From Curvibacter gracilis ATCC BAA-807 (GTDB taxonomy: Bacteria > Pseudomonadota > Gammaproteobacteria > Burkholderiales > Burkholderiaceae_C), in assembly GCF_000518645.1 (NCBI RefSeq), contig NZ_JADZ01000006.1, positions 310,001 to 374,000 on the forward strand: 64,000 nucleotides of DNA, in the 5' to 3' direction. The notes under the pieces were generated by a model. The model was given only the letters and a program-made list of their open reading frames with translations, did no database searches and was not told where the DNA came from. The translations under genes and the position numbers were made by a program. Of the stretch, positions 32,278 through 44,599 are shown piece after piece (positions within the stretch are counted from its first letter, which is position 1; every line of letters begins with the position of its first letter).

Positions 32278-34146
32278 TCAGGCGGCCAGGCGCTTTTCGA
32301 GTTCGGCCTTGGTGTCCACCAGGGCTTGGGGCAGGTGGTAGGCCAGCTGCTCGAAGTGGGTGGCGTGCAGCTTGAGCTCGTCGGTCCAGGCCGCGCGGTC
32401 GATGCTGGTCACGGTGTTGAACTGGGCTTCGGAGAAGTCCAGGCCGTTCCAGTTGATTTCAGCGTAGGCGGGGGCCACGCCGAACATGGTGTCGGTGCCC
32501 TTGGCCTGACCTTCGATGCGGTCGATCATCCACTTCAGCACGCGCATGTTCTCGCCGTAGCCGGGCCACACGAACTTGCCGTCTTCACCCTTGCGGAACC
32601 AGTTGGTGGTGAAGATCTTGGGCTGCTTGCCACCGGCGGCGGTGATCTTGTCGCCCATGTTGAGCCAGTGCTGGAAGTAGTCGCTCATGTTGTAGCCGCA
32701 GAAGGGCAGCATGGCGAAGGGGTCGCGGCGCACCACGCCTTGCTGGCCGAAGGCCGCAGCGGTGGTTTCAGAGCCCATGGTCGAGGCCATGTACACGCCT
32801 TCGGTCCAGTTGCGGGCTTCGGTCACCAGGGGCACGGTGGTCGAGCGGCGGCCGCCGAAGATGAAGGCGTCGATCGTCACGCCAACCGGATCGTCCCAGG
32901 CGCTGTCCAGGGCCGGGTTGTTGGTGGCCGCCACGGTGAAGCGGGCGTTCGGGTGAGCGGCCTTGGCGCCGGTTTCCTTGGCGATGGCGGGGGTCCAGTC
33001 CTTGCCTTGCCAGTCGATCAGGTGGGCCGGGGTGCTGCCGCTGTCCTTTTCCATGCCTTCCCACCACACGTCGCCGTCGTCGGTCAGGGCCACGTTGGTG
33101 AAGATCACATCCTTGTCCAGGCTGGCCATGCAGTTGGGGTTGGTCAGCGTGTTGGTGCCGGGGGCCACGCCGAAGTAACCGGCTTCAGGGTTGATGGCGC
33201 GCAGCGAGCCATCGGCCTGGGGCTTGATCCAGGCGATGTCGTCACCGATGGTGGTGACCTTCCAGCCGTCGAAGGCGGCCGGGGGCACCAGCATCGAGAA
33301 GTTGGTCTTGCCGCAGGCGCTGGGGAAGGCCGCTGCCACGTGGTACTTCTTGCCTTGCGGGTTGGTCACGCCCAGGATCAGCATGTGCTCGGCCAGCCAG
33401 CCTTGCTCGCGGCCCATGTTGGAGGCGATGCGCAGGGCCAGGCACTTCTTGCCCAGCAGCGCGTTGCCGCCGTAGCCCGAACCGTAGGACCAGATCTCGC
33501 GGGTTTCCGGGTAGTGGACGATGTACTTGACGGTGGGGTTGCAGGGCCAGCTGGTCTTGTCGGTCTCGCCTGCGGCCAGGGGGGCACCCACGGTGTGCAG
33601 GCAGGGCACGAACTCGCCGTCCACACCCAGCACGTCGTACACGGCCTTGCCCATGCGGGTCATCAGCTTTTGGTTCACGGCCACGTAGGCGCTGTCGGTC
33701 AGCTCGACGCCGATGTGGGCGATGTTGGAGCCCAGCGGGCCCATGCTGAAGGGCACCACGTACATGGTGCGGCCAGCCATGCTGCCGTCAAACTGGGGCT
33801 GCAGCAGGGCGCGCATTTCGGCCGGGGCCTTCCAGTTGTTGGTCGGGCCGGCGTCTTCCTTCTTTTCGGAGCAGATGAAGGTGCGGTCTTCCACGCGGGC
33901 CACGTCGCTCGGGTCGGAGCAGGCCAGGAAGCTGTTGGGACGCTTGGCGGGGTTGAGTTTCTTGAAGGTGCCGGCGTCGACCAGTTGCTGGCACAGGCGT
34001 TGGTACTCTTCGTCGCTGCCGTCACACCACACCACGTTGGCGGGCTTGCACAGGGCCACCATGTCGGCCACCCAGGCGATCAGCTTGGCGTTCTTGACGT
34101 ACGAAGGGGTGTTGAGGGTCAGGCCCTGCATCACGGGTGAGTTCAT
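32278..34146 (-). CDS. pckG: Phosphoenolpyruvate carboxykinase (GTP)
   Basis: A 622-residue GTP-dependent PEPCK. The PEPCK-specific P-loop [10 protein letters not shown] is at 274-283 with the mobile reactive Cys278; the substrate loop [15 protein letters not shown] and the metal site region [10 protein letters not shown] are intact. It converts oxaloacetate to PEP in gluconeogenesis. Length is typical. AGGAG is 7 nt before the ATG, and the inverted repeat TTGAAAAG-N4-CTTTTCAA just upstream of it is a potential operator. The convergent neighbour is the unit at 31641. Confidence 0.98.
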   Translation of the reverse strand: MNSPVMQGLTLNTPSYVKNAKLIAWVADMVALCKPANVVWCDGSDEEYQRLCQQLVDAGTFKKLNPAKRPNSFLACSDPSDVARVEDRTFICSEKKEDAGPTNNWKAPAEMRALLQPQFDGSMAGRTMYVVPFSMGPLGSNIAHIGVELTDSAYVAVNQKLMTRMGKAVYDVLGVDGEFVPCLHTVGAPLAAGETDKTSWPCNPTVKYIVHYPETREIWSYGSGYGGNALLGKKCLALRIASNMGREQGWLAEHMLILGVTNPQGKKYHVAAAFPSACGKTNFSMLVPPAAFDGWKVTTIGDDIAWIKPQADGSLRAINPEAGYFGVAPGTNTLTNPNCMASLDKDVIFTNVALTDDGDVWWEGMEKDSGSTPAHLIDWQGKDWTPAIAKETGAKAAHPNARFTVAATNNPALDSAWDDPVGVTIDAFIFGGRRSTTVPLVTEARNWTEGVYMASTMGSETTAAAFGQQGVVRRDPFAMLPFCGYNMSDYFQHWLNMGDKITAAGGKQPKIFTTNWFRKGEDGKFVWPGYGENMRVLKWMIDRIEGQAKGTDTMFGVAPAYAEINWNGLDFSEAQFNTVTSIDRAAWTDELKLHATHFEQLAYHLPQALVDTKAELEKRLAA

Positions 34147-34160
34147 CGGAGGCTCCTAGT

Positions 34161-34180
34161 TTGAAAAGTCGTCTTTTCAA
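34161..34180. promoter_or_regulatory. Inverted repeat in the pckG leader
   Basis: TTGAAAAG-TCGT-CTTTTCAA, 8-bp perfect arms, lies 15-34 bp upstream of the pckG start codon, next to its ribosome-binding site. It may be a repressor site or an mRNA hairpin. It opens the only gene-free gap over 300 bp here (34147-34523), which otherwise holds a second inverted repeat and a terminator. Confidence 0.5.
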
Positions 34181-34415
34181 AAGGGCTCGATGAGGGGCCT
34201 GATGGGCTGTCCGCGTGGGGCGATGAGCATTCGCGGGAGCCTGATCTGCCGGTTGGCCACCTGGGCGCCACGGAACCTTTTGAGAAAACGGCTTGACTGC
34301 TCAGTCGGCGGGCGGGTCTCGGGGTGAACGGACTGGCTTCCGGGCACCGCGGGTCGGCTGGGATGACGATTTTATGAAGCCGGCCGCAGAAAGTCTCGCA
34401 GTTACTTTGAAAGTT

Positions 34416-34432
34416 CATGCAAAACTTGCATG
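34416..34432. promoter_or_regulatory. CATGCAA-N3-TTGCATG inverted repeat
   Basis: Perfect 7-bp arms around AAC, 270 bp upstream of pckG, in a locally AT-rich stretch (34390-34460). The position suits an upstream operator or activator site for pckG. No regulator is assigned. Confidence 0.4.
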
Positions 34433-34476
34433 GGGTTATGTTTGGTTTGATGGGGTCTGCCGGCCGCACAGGCATG

Positions 34477-34503
34477 AAAAAACCGCCTCGGAGGGCGGTT
34501 TTT
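34477..34503 (-). terminator. Rho-independent terminator
   Basis: AAAAAACCGCC and GGCGGTTTTT pair around TCGGAG. It lies 21 bp after the stop of the small membrane protein gene (34524) on the minus strand and could also act on the plus strand. Confidence 0.85.
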
Positions 34504-34523
34504 GCGGGGCGTCGGGGAGGGCT

Positions 34524-34667
34524 TCAGGCCATGGTCACGGCAATGAAAGCCAGCAGGAAGATCAGCAGGCCGCCCACGATGGGCAGCACGAAGGGGATCA
34601 GGGGGACGACGGCTTCGACCGGATCCTGAGGCGCGTCGGTGGAGGCTGCGGCGTGGTGGTTGGACAT
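34524..34667 (-). CDS. Small single-helix membrane protein, 47 residues
   Basis: A 47-residue protein: a polar N-terminus MSNHHAAASTDAPQDPVEAV and one hydrophobic helix LIPFVLPIVGGLLIFLLAFI running to the C-terminus. GAGGAG lies 6 nt before ATG 34667, and an intrinsic terminator closes the unit, so a real gene is likely despite the size. The frame extends upstream to 34808 without a plausible start. I recognise no family. It follows threonine ammonia-lyase on the same strand (61 bp) and could be co-transcribed. Confidence 0.65.
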   Translation of the reverse strand: MSNHHAAASTDAPQDPVEAVVPLIPFVLPIVGGLLIFLLAFIAVTMA

Positions 34668-34728
34668 GTGTCTCCTCGTGGGTGGGGTTGTGCCGTGCAT
34701 TCTACCCAGGCCGGGCTTTTGCGTCTTC

Positions 34729-35937
34729 TCAGTGATGACCCTGCAGCACGGCTTCCAGCCCGGCCTCGTGCAGATGATCGAGCAGCGCGTCGATGTGGTC
34801 GGGTCCACGGGTCTGCACCACCAGTTCGATTTCGACGTTCTGCGCCGCCAGGCTGGTGAAGGCGCGCTGGTGGTGCACCTCTTCGATGTTGGCGCCCAGT
34901 TCGGCCACGATGGTGGTGATGCGCGCCAGCATGCCGGGCACGTCGCGCGCGCTCACGCGGATGCGGGCCAGTCGGCCCGAGCGCACCAGGCCGCGTTCGA
35001 TGATGGCGGCCAGCAGCAGCGGATCGATGTTGCCGCCGCACAGCACCAGGCCCACCTTGCGGCCGCGGTAGCGTTCAGGTTGCTTCAGGATGGCGGCCAG
35101 GCTGGCGGCACCGGCGCCCTCGACCAGGGTCTTCTCGATTTCCAGCAGCATCACCAGCGCCTGCTCGATGTCGCCCTCGTCGACCAGCACCAGGTCGTCG
35201 ATGCGCTCGGCCAGCACCTCTCGTGTGAGCTGCCCGGGCGAGCCCACGGCGATGCCCTCGGCAATCGTGCTGCTGCCCTGGGGGTGGTGGGTGCCGCGCA
35301 GGGCATTCACCATGGCCGGAAAGCGCGAGGTCTGCACCCCCACCAGTTCGATCTGCGGGCGCAGTGCGCGCGCCACTGTGGCCACCCCGGCCATCAGGCC
35401 GCCACCGCCCACGGCGATCACCAGGGCGTCGAGGTCGGGCACCACCCGCAGCATCTCGAGCGCCACCGTGCCTTGCCCGGCCATGATGGCCTCGTCGTCG
35501 TAGGGGTGCACAAAGGTCAGCTGCTGCGCTGCGGCCAGGGCCTGGGCATGCTGGCGGGCCTCGTCCAGGGTGTCGCCGTGCAGCACCACCTCGGCGCCGA
35601 AGCCGCGTGTGCGCTCCACCTTCACCCCCGGGGTGAAACGCGGCATCACGATCACGGCCCGCAGGCCCAGGCGCTGCGCGTGGTAGGCCACACCCTGGGC
35701 ATGGTTGCCCGCGCTCATCGCGATCACGCCGCGCTGGCGTTGCTCCTCGCTGAGTTGGGCCAGCTTGTTGCAGGCCCCGCGTTCCTTGAAGGAGGCGGTG
35801 AACTGCAGGTTCTCGAACTTCAGGAAGATCTGGGCGCCGGTCAGTTGTGACAGCGTGCGCGATTCGACGAAGGGGGTGTCCAGCACATGGGGGGCCACGC
35901 GTGCGGCAGCCTGCTCGACGTCTTGCAATGAAAGCAT
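34729..35937 (-). CDS. Threonine ammonia-lyase (ACT-domain type)
   Basis: A 402-residue PLP enzyme that deaminates threonine to 2-oxobutyrate. The Schiff-base lysine is Lys51 in TASFKERGACNK; the glycine loop VGGGGLMAG binds the PLP phosphate; SAGNHAQGVAYHA is the active-site loop. The C-terminal 80 residues form one ACT domain (ARIRVSARDVPGMLARITTI), as in the 400-residue class rather than the 500-residue IlvA with two regulatory domains. It could serve either isoleucine synthesis or catabolism. ATG 35937 has AAGGAT upstream. No ilv genes are adjacent. Confidence 0.94.
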   Translation of the reverse strand: MLSLQDVEQAAARVAPHVLDTPFVESRTLSQLTGAQIFLKFENLQFTASFKERGACNKLAQLSEEQRQRGVIAMSAGNHAQGVAYHAQRLGLRAVIVMPRFTPGVKVERTRGFGAEVVLHGDTLDEARQHAQALAAAQQLTFVHPYDDEAIMAGQGTVALEMLRVVPDLDALVIAVGGGGLMAGVATVARALRPQIELVGVQTSRFPAMVNALRGTHHPQGSSTIAEGIAVGSPGQLTREVLAERIDDLVLVDEGDIEQALVMLLEIEKTLVEGAGAASLAAILKQPERYRGRKVGLVLCGGNIDPLLLAAIIERGLVRSGRLARIRVSARDVPGMLARITTIVAELGANIEEVHHQRAFTSLAAQNVEIELVVQTRGPDHIDALLDHLHEAGLEAVLQGHH

Positions 35938-36075
35938 GTTGGAATCCTTAGCGTGATCAAGGGTCACTTATGAGACTGGCTGAGGGGGTTATGACTTTCG
36001 TCAAGTCTTTCGGGGGTGTCCCGCGTTCCAATCGGAACCTAGCATGCCATGACCCCCACGGCGGCGGAATACCCC

Positions 36076-37653
36076 ATGAAAATCAATCTCCCGGTCACTC
36101 AGACCGAAGTCGAAATGGCCGAAGGCATGGTCCTGGTGTCCACCACCGACACCCAGGGCCGCATCACCCACTGCAACCGGGCCTTTGTGCAAATGAGCGG
36201 CTTCTCCTATGAAGAACTGCTGGGCCAGCCACACAACCTGGTGCGCCACCCCGACATGCCCCCCGAGGCCTATGCCGACATGTGGTCCACCATCGGGCGC
36301 GGCCGCCCATGGTCGGGCATCGTCAAGAACCGTTGCAAGAACGGCGACTTCTACTGGGTGCAGGCCAACGTCTCGCCCGTGATGGAGGGCGGCAAACCCG
36401 CAGGCTACATGTCGGTGCGCCTCAAGCCCACGCGCGAGCAGGTTCGCCAGGCCGAGCAGCTCTACCGCGACATGGCCGAAGAAAAGGCCAGCGGGCGGCG
36501 CTCGTTTCGCCTGCATGCCGGCGGCATCCGTGGCGTGGGCTGGCGCGACTGGCCCAAGCGCCGATACCGGCTGACCTTGTCCCAGCGCACTGGTCTGGCC
36601 ACAGGGGCGGCCCTGGCCGCGGCGGTGTGGGGTGGTTCGGCGCTGGCCGAGGGGCTCGCAGGCCTCGGCATGCCGGTGCTGCTCTGGCAAGGCCTTTGTG
36701 CGGCCTTGGCCTGGGCGGGGTTTCAGACCTGGTTTGTGCACAGCACGGCAAAACCGTTGGCCGAAGCCGCCGATGTGGCCGGCAACCTGGCCGCCTGCAA
36801 CCTCGACGGCATGCTTGATTACGACCCGACCAACCCGATTGGCCAGATCAAGCGCCAGCTGTGGCTGGTGAACCTGAACATGCGCGCCATCGTGACCGAT
36901 GTGCGGGCCGAGGTGGATGAAATGGTGGCCGAGGCGCGCGCCATCCGCGACGGCACGCTGGATCTGTCGGCCCGCAGCGAGCAGCAGGCCCAGGCCGTGG
37001 CCGAGACCGTGGCTTCGGTGACCCAGATGACCGCCTCGCTGAGCGAGACGTCGGCCACCGTGAGCGAGTTGTCCCAGCTCAGCGCCGACGCCCATCAGCA
37101 CGCCGACGCCGGAAGCCAGGCCACCGGCGAGGTGTCGAGCTCGATGGAGCGCATCCGCGGCTCGTCCAAGCGCATCACCGACATCATCGAGCTGATGGAG
37201 CAACTGGCCTTCCAGACCAATCTGCTGGCCCTCAATGCCGCGGTCGAGGCGGCCCACGCCGGTGACCAGGGCCGCGGCTTTGCGGTGGTGGCGGCCGAGG
37301 TGCGCGCCCTGGCCCGCCGCAGCACGGACGCGGCCACCCAGATCCGCAGCCTGATCGATGCTTCGGTTTCGGATGTGGATACCGGAGGCCACCGGGTCGA
37401 CGAGGCCGCCCGCACCATCCAGGATGTGGTGGGTTCGGTGCAGCGTGTGAGCAGCATGCTGCAGTCGATCGAGACGGCCGCGCGCGAGCAGCTGCACGGG
37501 GTGACGCAGATCGATCAGGCCATGCAGCTGATAGACGATGTGACGCACCGCAATGCCGAACTGGCCAGCGCTTCGGCGGTGTCCAGCGAAACCCTGGAGC
37601 GCCGCGCCGACACGCTGCAGCGCGCCGTGCGCATCTTCCGGGTCAACGCCTGA
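36076..37653 (+). CDS. PAS-containing methyl-accepting chemotaxis protein (Aer-like)
   Basis: A 525-residue chemoreceptor. The N-terminal cytoplasmic PAS domain (MKINLPVT, VSTTDTQGRITHCNRAFVQM, LGQPHNLVRHPDMP, KNGDFYWVQANVSP) matches Aer-type aerotaxis/redox receptors. Two closely spaced membrane segments follow (about 168-220), then a HAMP-like stretch and the signalling domain with tip LMEQLAFQTNLLALNAAVEA. There is no periplasmic sensor loop. An ATG nine codons upstream (36049) is also open, but the family begins at MKINLPVT. No che genes are adjacent. Confidence 0.93.
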   Translation: MKINLPVTQTEVEMAEGMVLVSTTDTQGRITHCNRAFVQMSGFSYEELLGQPHNLVRHPDMPPEAYADMWSTIGRGRPWSGIVKNRCKNGDFYWVQANVSPVMEGGKPAGYMSVRLKPTREQVRQAEQLYRDMAEEKASGRRSFRLHAGGIRGVGWRDWPKRRYRLTLSQRTGLATGAALAAAVWGGSALAEGLAGLGMPVLLWQGLCAALAWAGFQTWFVHSTAKPLAEAADVAGNLAACNLDGMLDYDPTNPIGQIKRQLWLVNLNMRAIVTDVRAEVDEMVAEARAIRDGTLDLSARSEQQAQAVAETVASVTQMTASLSETSATVSELSQLSADAHQHADAGSQATGEVSSSMERIRGSSKRITDIIELMEQLAFQTNLLALNAAVEAAHAGDQGRGFAVVAAEVRALARRSTDAATQIRSLIDASVSDVDTGGHRVDEAARTIQDVVGSVQRVSSMLQSIETAAREQLHGVTQIDQAMQLIDDVTHRNAELASASAVSSETLERRADTLQRAVRIFRVNA

Positions 37654-37662
37654 ACCCGGGCT

Positions 37663-39567
<1,905 letters not shown>

Positions 39568-39738
39568 AGCGGCTATTCAACAGCGATTCAGCGTCGGCTG
39601 GCGCAGGCGCGCGTGCGCCGCAGGCTGACTGGGCGAGCCGGCACGACAGCGTGTCGCCCGGTGGCCGATCAGGGGCTGCCTGGTGCCGAGGCTCAGGATT
39701 ATCTCAGGCCCGATGGCCCGTCCGTGTCGGTGGGCGCT

Positions 39739-41181
39739 TCAGCCCGCAGGGGAGAGTTGGCTTTCCAGCACCTGGATGCCCTGCGGGTAGGCCAGACCCA
39801 CCCGATTGCGCCCCTGGTGCTTGGCGCGGTACAGCGCGCTGTCGGCCCGCTCCAGGAAGGCGTGGGCGGTGGCATCGCGGCGCGGGTCGAACTCGGCCAC
39901 GCCAAAGCTCAGCGTGAGCAGCTTGCCCTCGGGTGAGGTGGCGTCGGGCAGGCCGCGTTCGTGCAGTGCTTGCTGGATGCGTTGCACCAGATCAAGACCC
40001 CCATTGAGCACGGTGTTGGGCAGCACCAGGGTGAATTCCTCACCGCCATACCGCGCCACCATGTCGGTGGCGCGCTGGATCACCCCGCTCAGCACCTGCC
40101 CCACTTCGCGCAGGCAGTCGTCGCCGATCAGGTGACCGTAGAAGTCGTTGAAGGCCTTGAAGTGATCGATGTCGCACATCACCAGGGCCAGGGGCTCGCT
40201 CAGGCGCAGGCTGCGCGCCACCTCGCGTTCCAGGATCACATCGAGCGCGCGCCGGTTCAGCAAGCCGGTCAGGCCGTCGCGCCAGGCCAGCTGGCGCAAC
40301 TGCTCGTTGTCGGCCTGCAGGCGGCGTGCGTTGTCGTGCAGCGCCTGTTCCTTGTCCTTGATCGCGGTGACGTCGGTCAGGCGCACCATGCAGCCGTCCA
40401 GCAAGGGGCCGATGTGCACCTTGAACCAGCGGCTGGCACCGTCCTGGGTGAGTTCCAGCTCGCGCTCGCGCGGGTTGCGGGTCTGCACCACGGCCAGGCA
40501 ATCGGCGTCCAGGCCCAGTCGGGGCCAGTTCGGAAACACCTCATGGGCCAGGCGCCCCTGGGCCGGCTCGTCGGTCTGGCCCGCCAAGGTCGCAAACGGG
40601 AGGTTGGCCACCGTCACCAGCCAGTGGGTGCTTTCGGGCCCGGCGCTGCGCACACGGCGCAGCGCCAGCAAACCTTCGCTGGCGCAGTTCAACACCGTCT
40701 CCAGCAGCTTGGCGCGGGCCTCCATGGGCTGGTTGAAGACCAGGATCCAGGGCTGGCCGTCGTCGCCTCGCGCCGGCATCACCAGGCGCTCCCAGGTCAG
40801 TACCCAGGGGTTGCTGTGCGCAAAATGCACCACGTACAGCGGCAGGCAGCGCGCGGCCACCTCGTCGAAATGGCTGCGCTGGAAATCGGCCAGCTCGGGC
40901 GCCTGCTGGCTCAGGCGCAGGCCGGTCGGGTCGCTCAGGGAGTCGTGGCGGAATTCGTCACCGCAGAAGTGGCCCAGGTAGTCGCCATCCGGCAAGGGCC
41001 GGTACACGGTCATGCGGGCCGCAAACGGTGACAAGGGCCCATCCAGGGCCAGGTCGGACAGGGCCGGAAGCTGCCCCGGGACAGGGCTCAGCCCCCGCCA
41101 CAGGCGATGCAAGGCGACCACGTCGGCGTTGTCAACCGCGCTTTCGATGGGGCTCCAGACTTGCTTGTGCCAGATGGCCAT
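39739..41181 (-). CDS. Diguanylate cyclase (GGDEF)
   Basis: A 480-residue protein. The C-terminal GGDEF domain has RDGLTGLLNRRAL, MCDIDHFKAFNDFYGH and the active-site motif YGGEEF. An I-site RATD stands exactly five residues before GGEEF, so product inhibition by c-di-GMP is expected. The N-terminal 300 residues contain two PAS-like regions with a short helical linker (IKDKEQALHDNARRLQADNE). No membrane segments. AAGGAAA supports ATG 41181 over an earlier open start. Makes c-di-GMP in the cytoplasm; the input signal is unknown. Confidence 0.93.
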   Translation of the reverse strand: MAIWHKQVWSPIESAVDNADVVALHRLWRGLSPVPGQLPALSDLALDGPLSPFAARMTVYRPLPDGDYLGHFCGDEFRHDSLSDPTGLRLSQQAPELADFQRSHFDEVAARCLPLYVVHFAHSNPWVLTWERLVMPARGDDGQPWILVFNQPMEARAKLLETVLNCASEGLLALRRVRSAGPESTHWLVTVANLPFATLAGQTDEPAQGRLAHEVFPNWPRLGLDADCLAVVQTRNPRERELELTQDGASRWFKVHIGPLLDGCMVRLTDVTAIKDKEQALHDNARRLQADNEQLRQLAWRDGLTGLLNRRALDVILEREVARSLRLSEPLALVMCDIDHFKAFNDFYGHLIGDDCLREVGQVLSGVIQRATDMVARYGGEEFTLVLPNTVLNGGLDLVQRIQQALHERGLPDATSPEGKLLTLSFGVAEFDPRRDATAHAFLERADSALYRAKHQGRNRVGLAYPQGIQVLESQLSPAG

Positions 41182-41384
41182 GCGTTTCCTTGGGTCGAAG
41201 GCAGCTCCGGGCCCGAGGGGCCGCAGGCTGGTCTGCAGGGACGTGGGCAGACCTGAGTTTGAAGCCAACAAACCTGCACCGAGTAACCAATCAGTCTAGC
41301 AAAATGTCCTCGTTTGTAACAGCGAAATAGATAGCCCATTTGGGGGTAGTTCTGCCGCACGGAAATGTGCAGTGGGCGACTTTC

Positions 41385-41390
41385 TACAAT
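41385..41390 (+). promoter_or_regulatory. TACAAT -10 box directly before the methyltransferase start
   Basis: TACAAT ends 6 nt before ATG 41397, so transcription would begin at or within a base or two of the start codon. No convincing -35 is seen at 17 bp. Confidence 0.4.
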
Positions 41391-41396
41391 GGCGGG

Positions 41397-42482
<1,086 letters not shown>

Positions 42483-42509
42483 GGCGAGCGGGGCCTGTTC
42501 AGGCGCCCT

Positions 42510-43448
42510 TCAGTCGCCTGTGAGATGCGCCTGGATGGCGGCCACATCGGCCTGGGCCGTCTGCAGCAGCCAACGCCGGAACGCCACCAGCGCCGGCTTG
42601 GGGCGCTGCCCTGAGGGCGCGCACAGAAAATACCCCCGCGCCAAGGTGATCGGCAGGTCAAACGGCGCGGCCACGGCCCCCGAGGCCAGCTCGGTGCTGA
42701 CCAGGCAGCGCTGAACCAGGGCCACCCCCATGTCGGCAATCACCGCCTGGATCAACATGGCCACCTGGTCGAAGGCCGTGCTCAGTCGCGGCGTTCGCCC
42801 GGGCGCCCCGGCCGCCTGCAGCCATTGCGCCCAGTTGCCGGGCGCGGTCGTGTGGTACAGCAAGGGCTCGTCGGCCAACTCGCCAGGGGCTTGCCAGGCC
42901 CCCACGGCCCGCCGTTGCGCCAGCCGGGCCGGGTGGCAGATCGGCACCACCTCGCGCCCGATCAGGTAATCGCAATCCCAGTGCGGCCACTGGGTGGGCC
43001 CCAGGCCGGTCAGCACCGCGGCGTCGGGCGTGGGGCCCGAGAAATCCTCGTCCTTGCGGTAGGGCACAAAGTTGATGTGTACCTCGGGGTGTTGCTGCTG
43101 AAAGGTCTTCAGGCGTGGGATCAGCCACACGCTGGCCAGGGTCGGCACCACCGACAGGTTCAGCGGCTGGTCGGCGGGGCTCTCACGCAAGCGGGCGCTG
43201 GCGGCCTCGATCGCGGCCAGCGGCTCGCGGACCGCGTCCAGCAACTGCTGCCCCGCGGCGGTCAGTGCCATCGCGTTGGCCCGGCGCAGCAGCAGCGGCT
43301 TGCCGTAGTGAAACTCCAGGCGCGCCACCGCCCGGCTGATGGCGCTCTGGGTCACGCACAGCTCCATCGCCGCCTTGGAGAAACTGCCCAGCCGCACGGC
43401 AGCCGCAAAGGCGTGGAGTTCTGACATCGAGGGCGAATGCAGGCGCAT
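42510..43448 (-). CDS. LysR family regulator (GcvA-like)
   Basis: A 312-residue LysR protein. MSELHAFAAAVRLGSFSKAA and LCVTQSAISRAVARLEFHYG form the HTH. The effector domain is of the GcvA/AmpR type. The ATG at 43448 is preferred on HTH position; one at 43493 is also open. It is divergent from a Bug receptor/N-formylglutamate amidohydrolase operon, with 134 bp between, and is the natural candidate for its regulation. It converges with the MetH-domain gene. Confidence 0.88.
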   Translation of the reverse strand: MRLHSPSMSELHAFAAAVRLGSFSKAAMELCVTQSAISRAVARLEFHYGKPLLLRRANAMALTAAGQQLLDAVREPLAAIEAASARLRESPADQPLNLSVVPTLASVWLIPRLKTFQQQHPEVHINFVPYRKDEDFSGPTPDAAVLTGLGPTQWPHWDCDYLIGREVVPICHPARLAQRRAVGAWQAPGELADEPLLYHTTAPGNWAQWLQAAGAPGRTPRLSTAFDQVAMLIQAVIADMGVALVQRCLVSTELASGAVAAPFDLPITLARGYFLCAPSGQRPKPALVAFRRWLLQTAQADVAAIQAHLTGD

Positions 43449-43582
43449 GGTGGGCGAGGGCTCAAAGAGGGGGCCGGTATGCCTGTTGCGCATACCCGTT
43501 GACCGGATTGTCGTTTGTGCTGCGGGGCGTCTGTCCGGACACTGGCCACCTCCCATCCAATGCCGAGTTGAGCACGAATGCC

Positions 43583-44599
43583 ATGAAACCCGCCGCCCCC
43601 TTCATCGTCGCCCCGAACCTTGCGCTGATCACCCGCCGCCTCATGGTGCTGGGCCTGGCGGGCTCGGCCACGCTGGCCCCCGCCCTGGCCCGGGCCGAGT
43701 ACCCTGACAAGCCGATCCGCCTGATCGTGCCCTTTGCCCCCAGCGGCTCCACCGACCTGGCGGCGCGCCTGATCGCCGAGTTCGCGGGCCGGGCCCTGGG
43801 CCAATCCATCATCGTGGACAACCGCGCCGGCGCCGGCGGCTCGCTGGGCATGGAGCAGGTGGCCAAGGCCCGCCCCGACGGCTACACCCTGGGCATGGCC
43901 ACCATGAGCACCCATGGCTCCAACGTGGCGGCCTACGGCAGCCGCCTGAAATACGACCCGCTGAAAGACTTCGCCCCCATCAGCAATGTGGCCACGGTGC
44001 CCAGTGTGTTGGCCGTGAACGTCCGCACCCCCTACAAGAGCCTGGCTGATTTCATCGCCGCGGCCCGAAAGGAGCCTGGCAAGATCACCTTCGCCTCGCC
44101 CGGCACCGGCTCGCTGGGGCACGCCAATGTCGAGTACTTCTCCAGCCTGGCCAAGATCGAGTTGCTGCACGTGCCCTACAAGGGCTCGGGCATGGCCCTG
44201 AACGACGCGGTGGCCGGTCAGGTCGAGGCCATCACCGACAACCTGCCCTCCGCCCTGCCGCACATCCAGTCGGGACGACTGCGGGCGCTGGTTGTGTTGT
44301 CTGACAAACGCTCACCGGCCTTGCCCGACGTGCCCACCTATGGCGAGCTGGGTTTTCCGCAGATGGGCAACGGCGGCTGGTTCGGCGTGGTCGCGCCTGC
44401 CGGCACACCAGCCCCGGTCGTGCAAAAGCTCAACCAGGCCATCCACCAGGCCATGAAGCAGCCCGACTTCGTCAAGAAGATGAACGAGGCCGGCGCCACC
44501 CTGATCCCCACCACCCCGGCGCAGTTCCAGACCCAGATCCAGCAGGCCGTGGCCCGCTACCTCGAAGTGGCCAAGGTGGCCAAAATGGAGGCCGAATGA
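43583..44599 (+). CDS. Bug/TctC family receptor
   Basis: A 338-residue periplasmic receptor. A twin-Arg-like TRRLMVLGLAG signal ends at ARAEYPD. Mature landmarks are YPDKPIRLIVPFAPSGSTDL, DNRAGAGGSLGME, LLHVPYKGSGMALND and VPTYGELGFP. The stop overlaps the next gene's start (ATGA), so it is translationally coupled to an N-formylglutamate amidohydrolase-like enzyme. A formylated or acylated amino acid is therefore a plausible ligand, which is an inference from context only. Confidence 0.92.
   Translation: MKPAAPFIVAPNLALITRRLMVLGLAGSATLAPALARAEYPDKPIRLIVPFAPSGSTDLAARLIAEFAGRALGQSIIVDNRAGAGGSLGMEQVAKARPDGYTLGMATMSTHGSNVAAYGSRLKYDPLKDFAPISNVATVPSVLAVNVRTPYKSLADFIAAARKEPGKITFASPGTGSLGHANVEYFSSLAKIELLHVPYKGSGMALNDAVAGQVEAITDNLPSALPHIQSGRLRALVVLSDKRSPALPDVPTYGELGFPQMGNGGWFGVVAPAGTPAPVVQKLNQAIHQAMKQPDFVKKMNEAGATLIPTTPAQFQTQIQQAVARYLEVAKVAKMEAE

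Noticed and set aside
32260-34140. A 626-residue plus-strand ORF
   Set aside because: It is the exact antisense of pckG, which is certain from its motifs.
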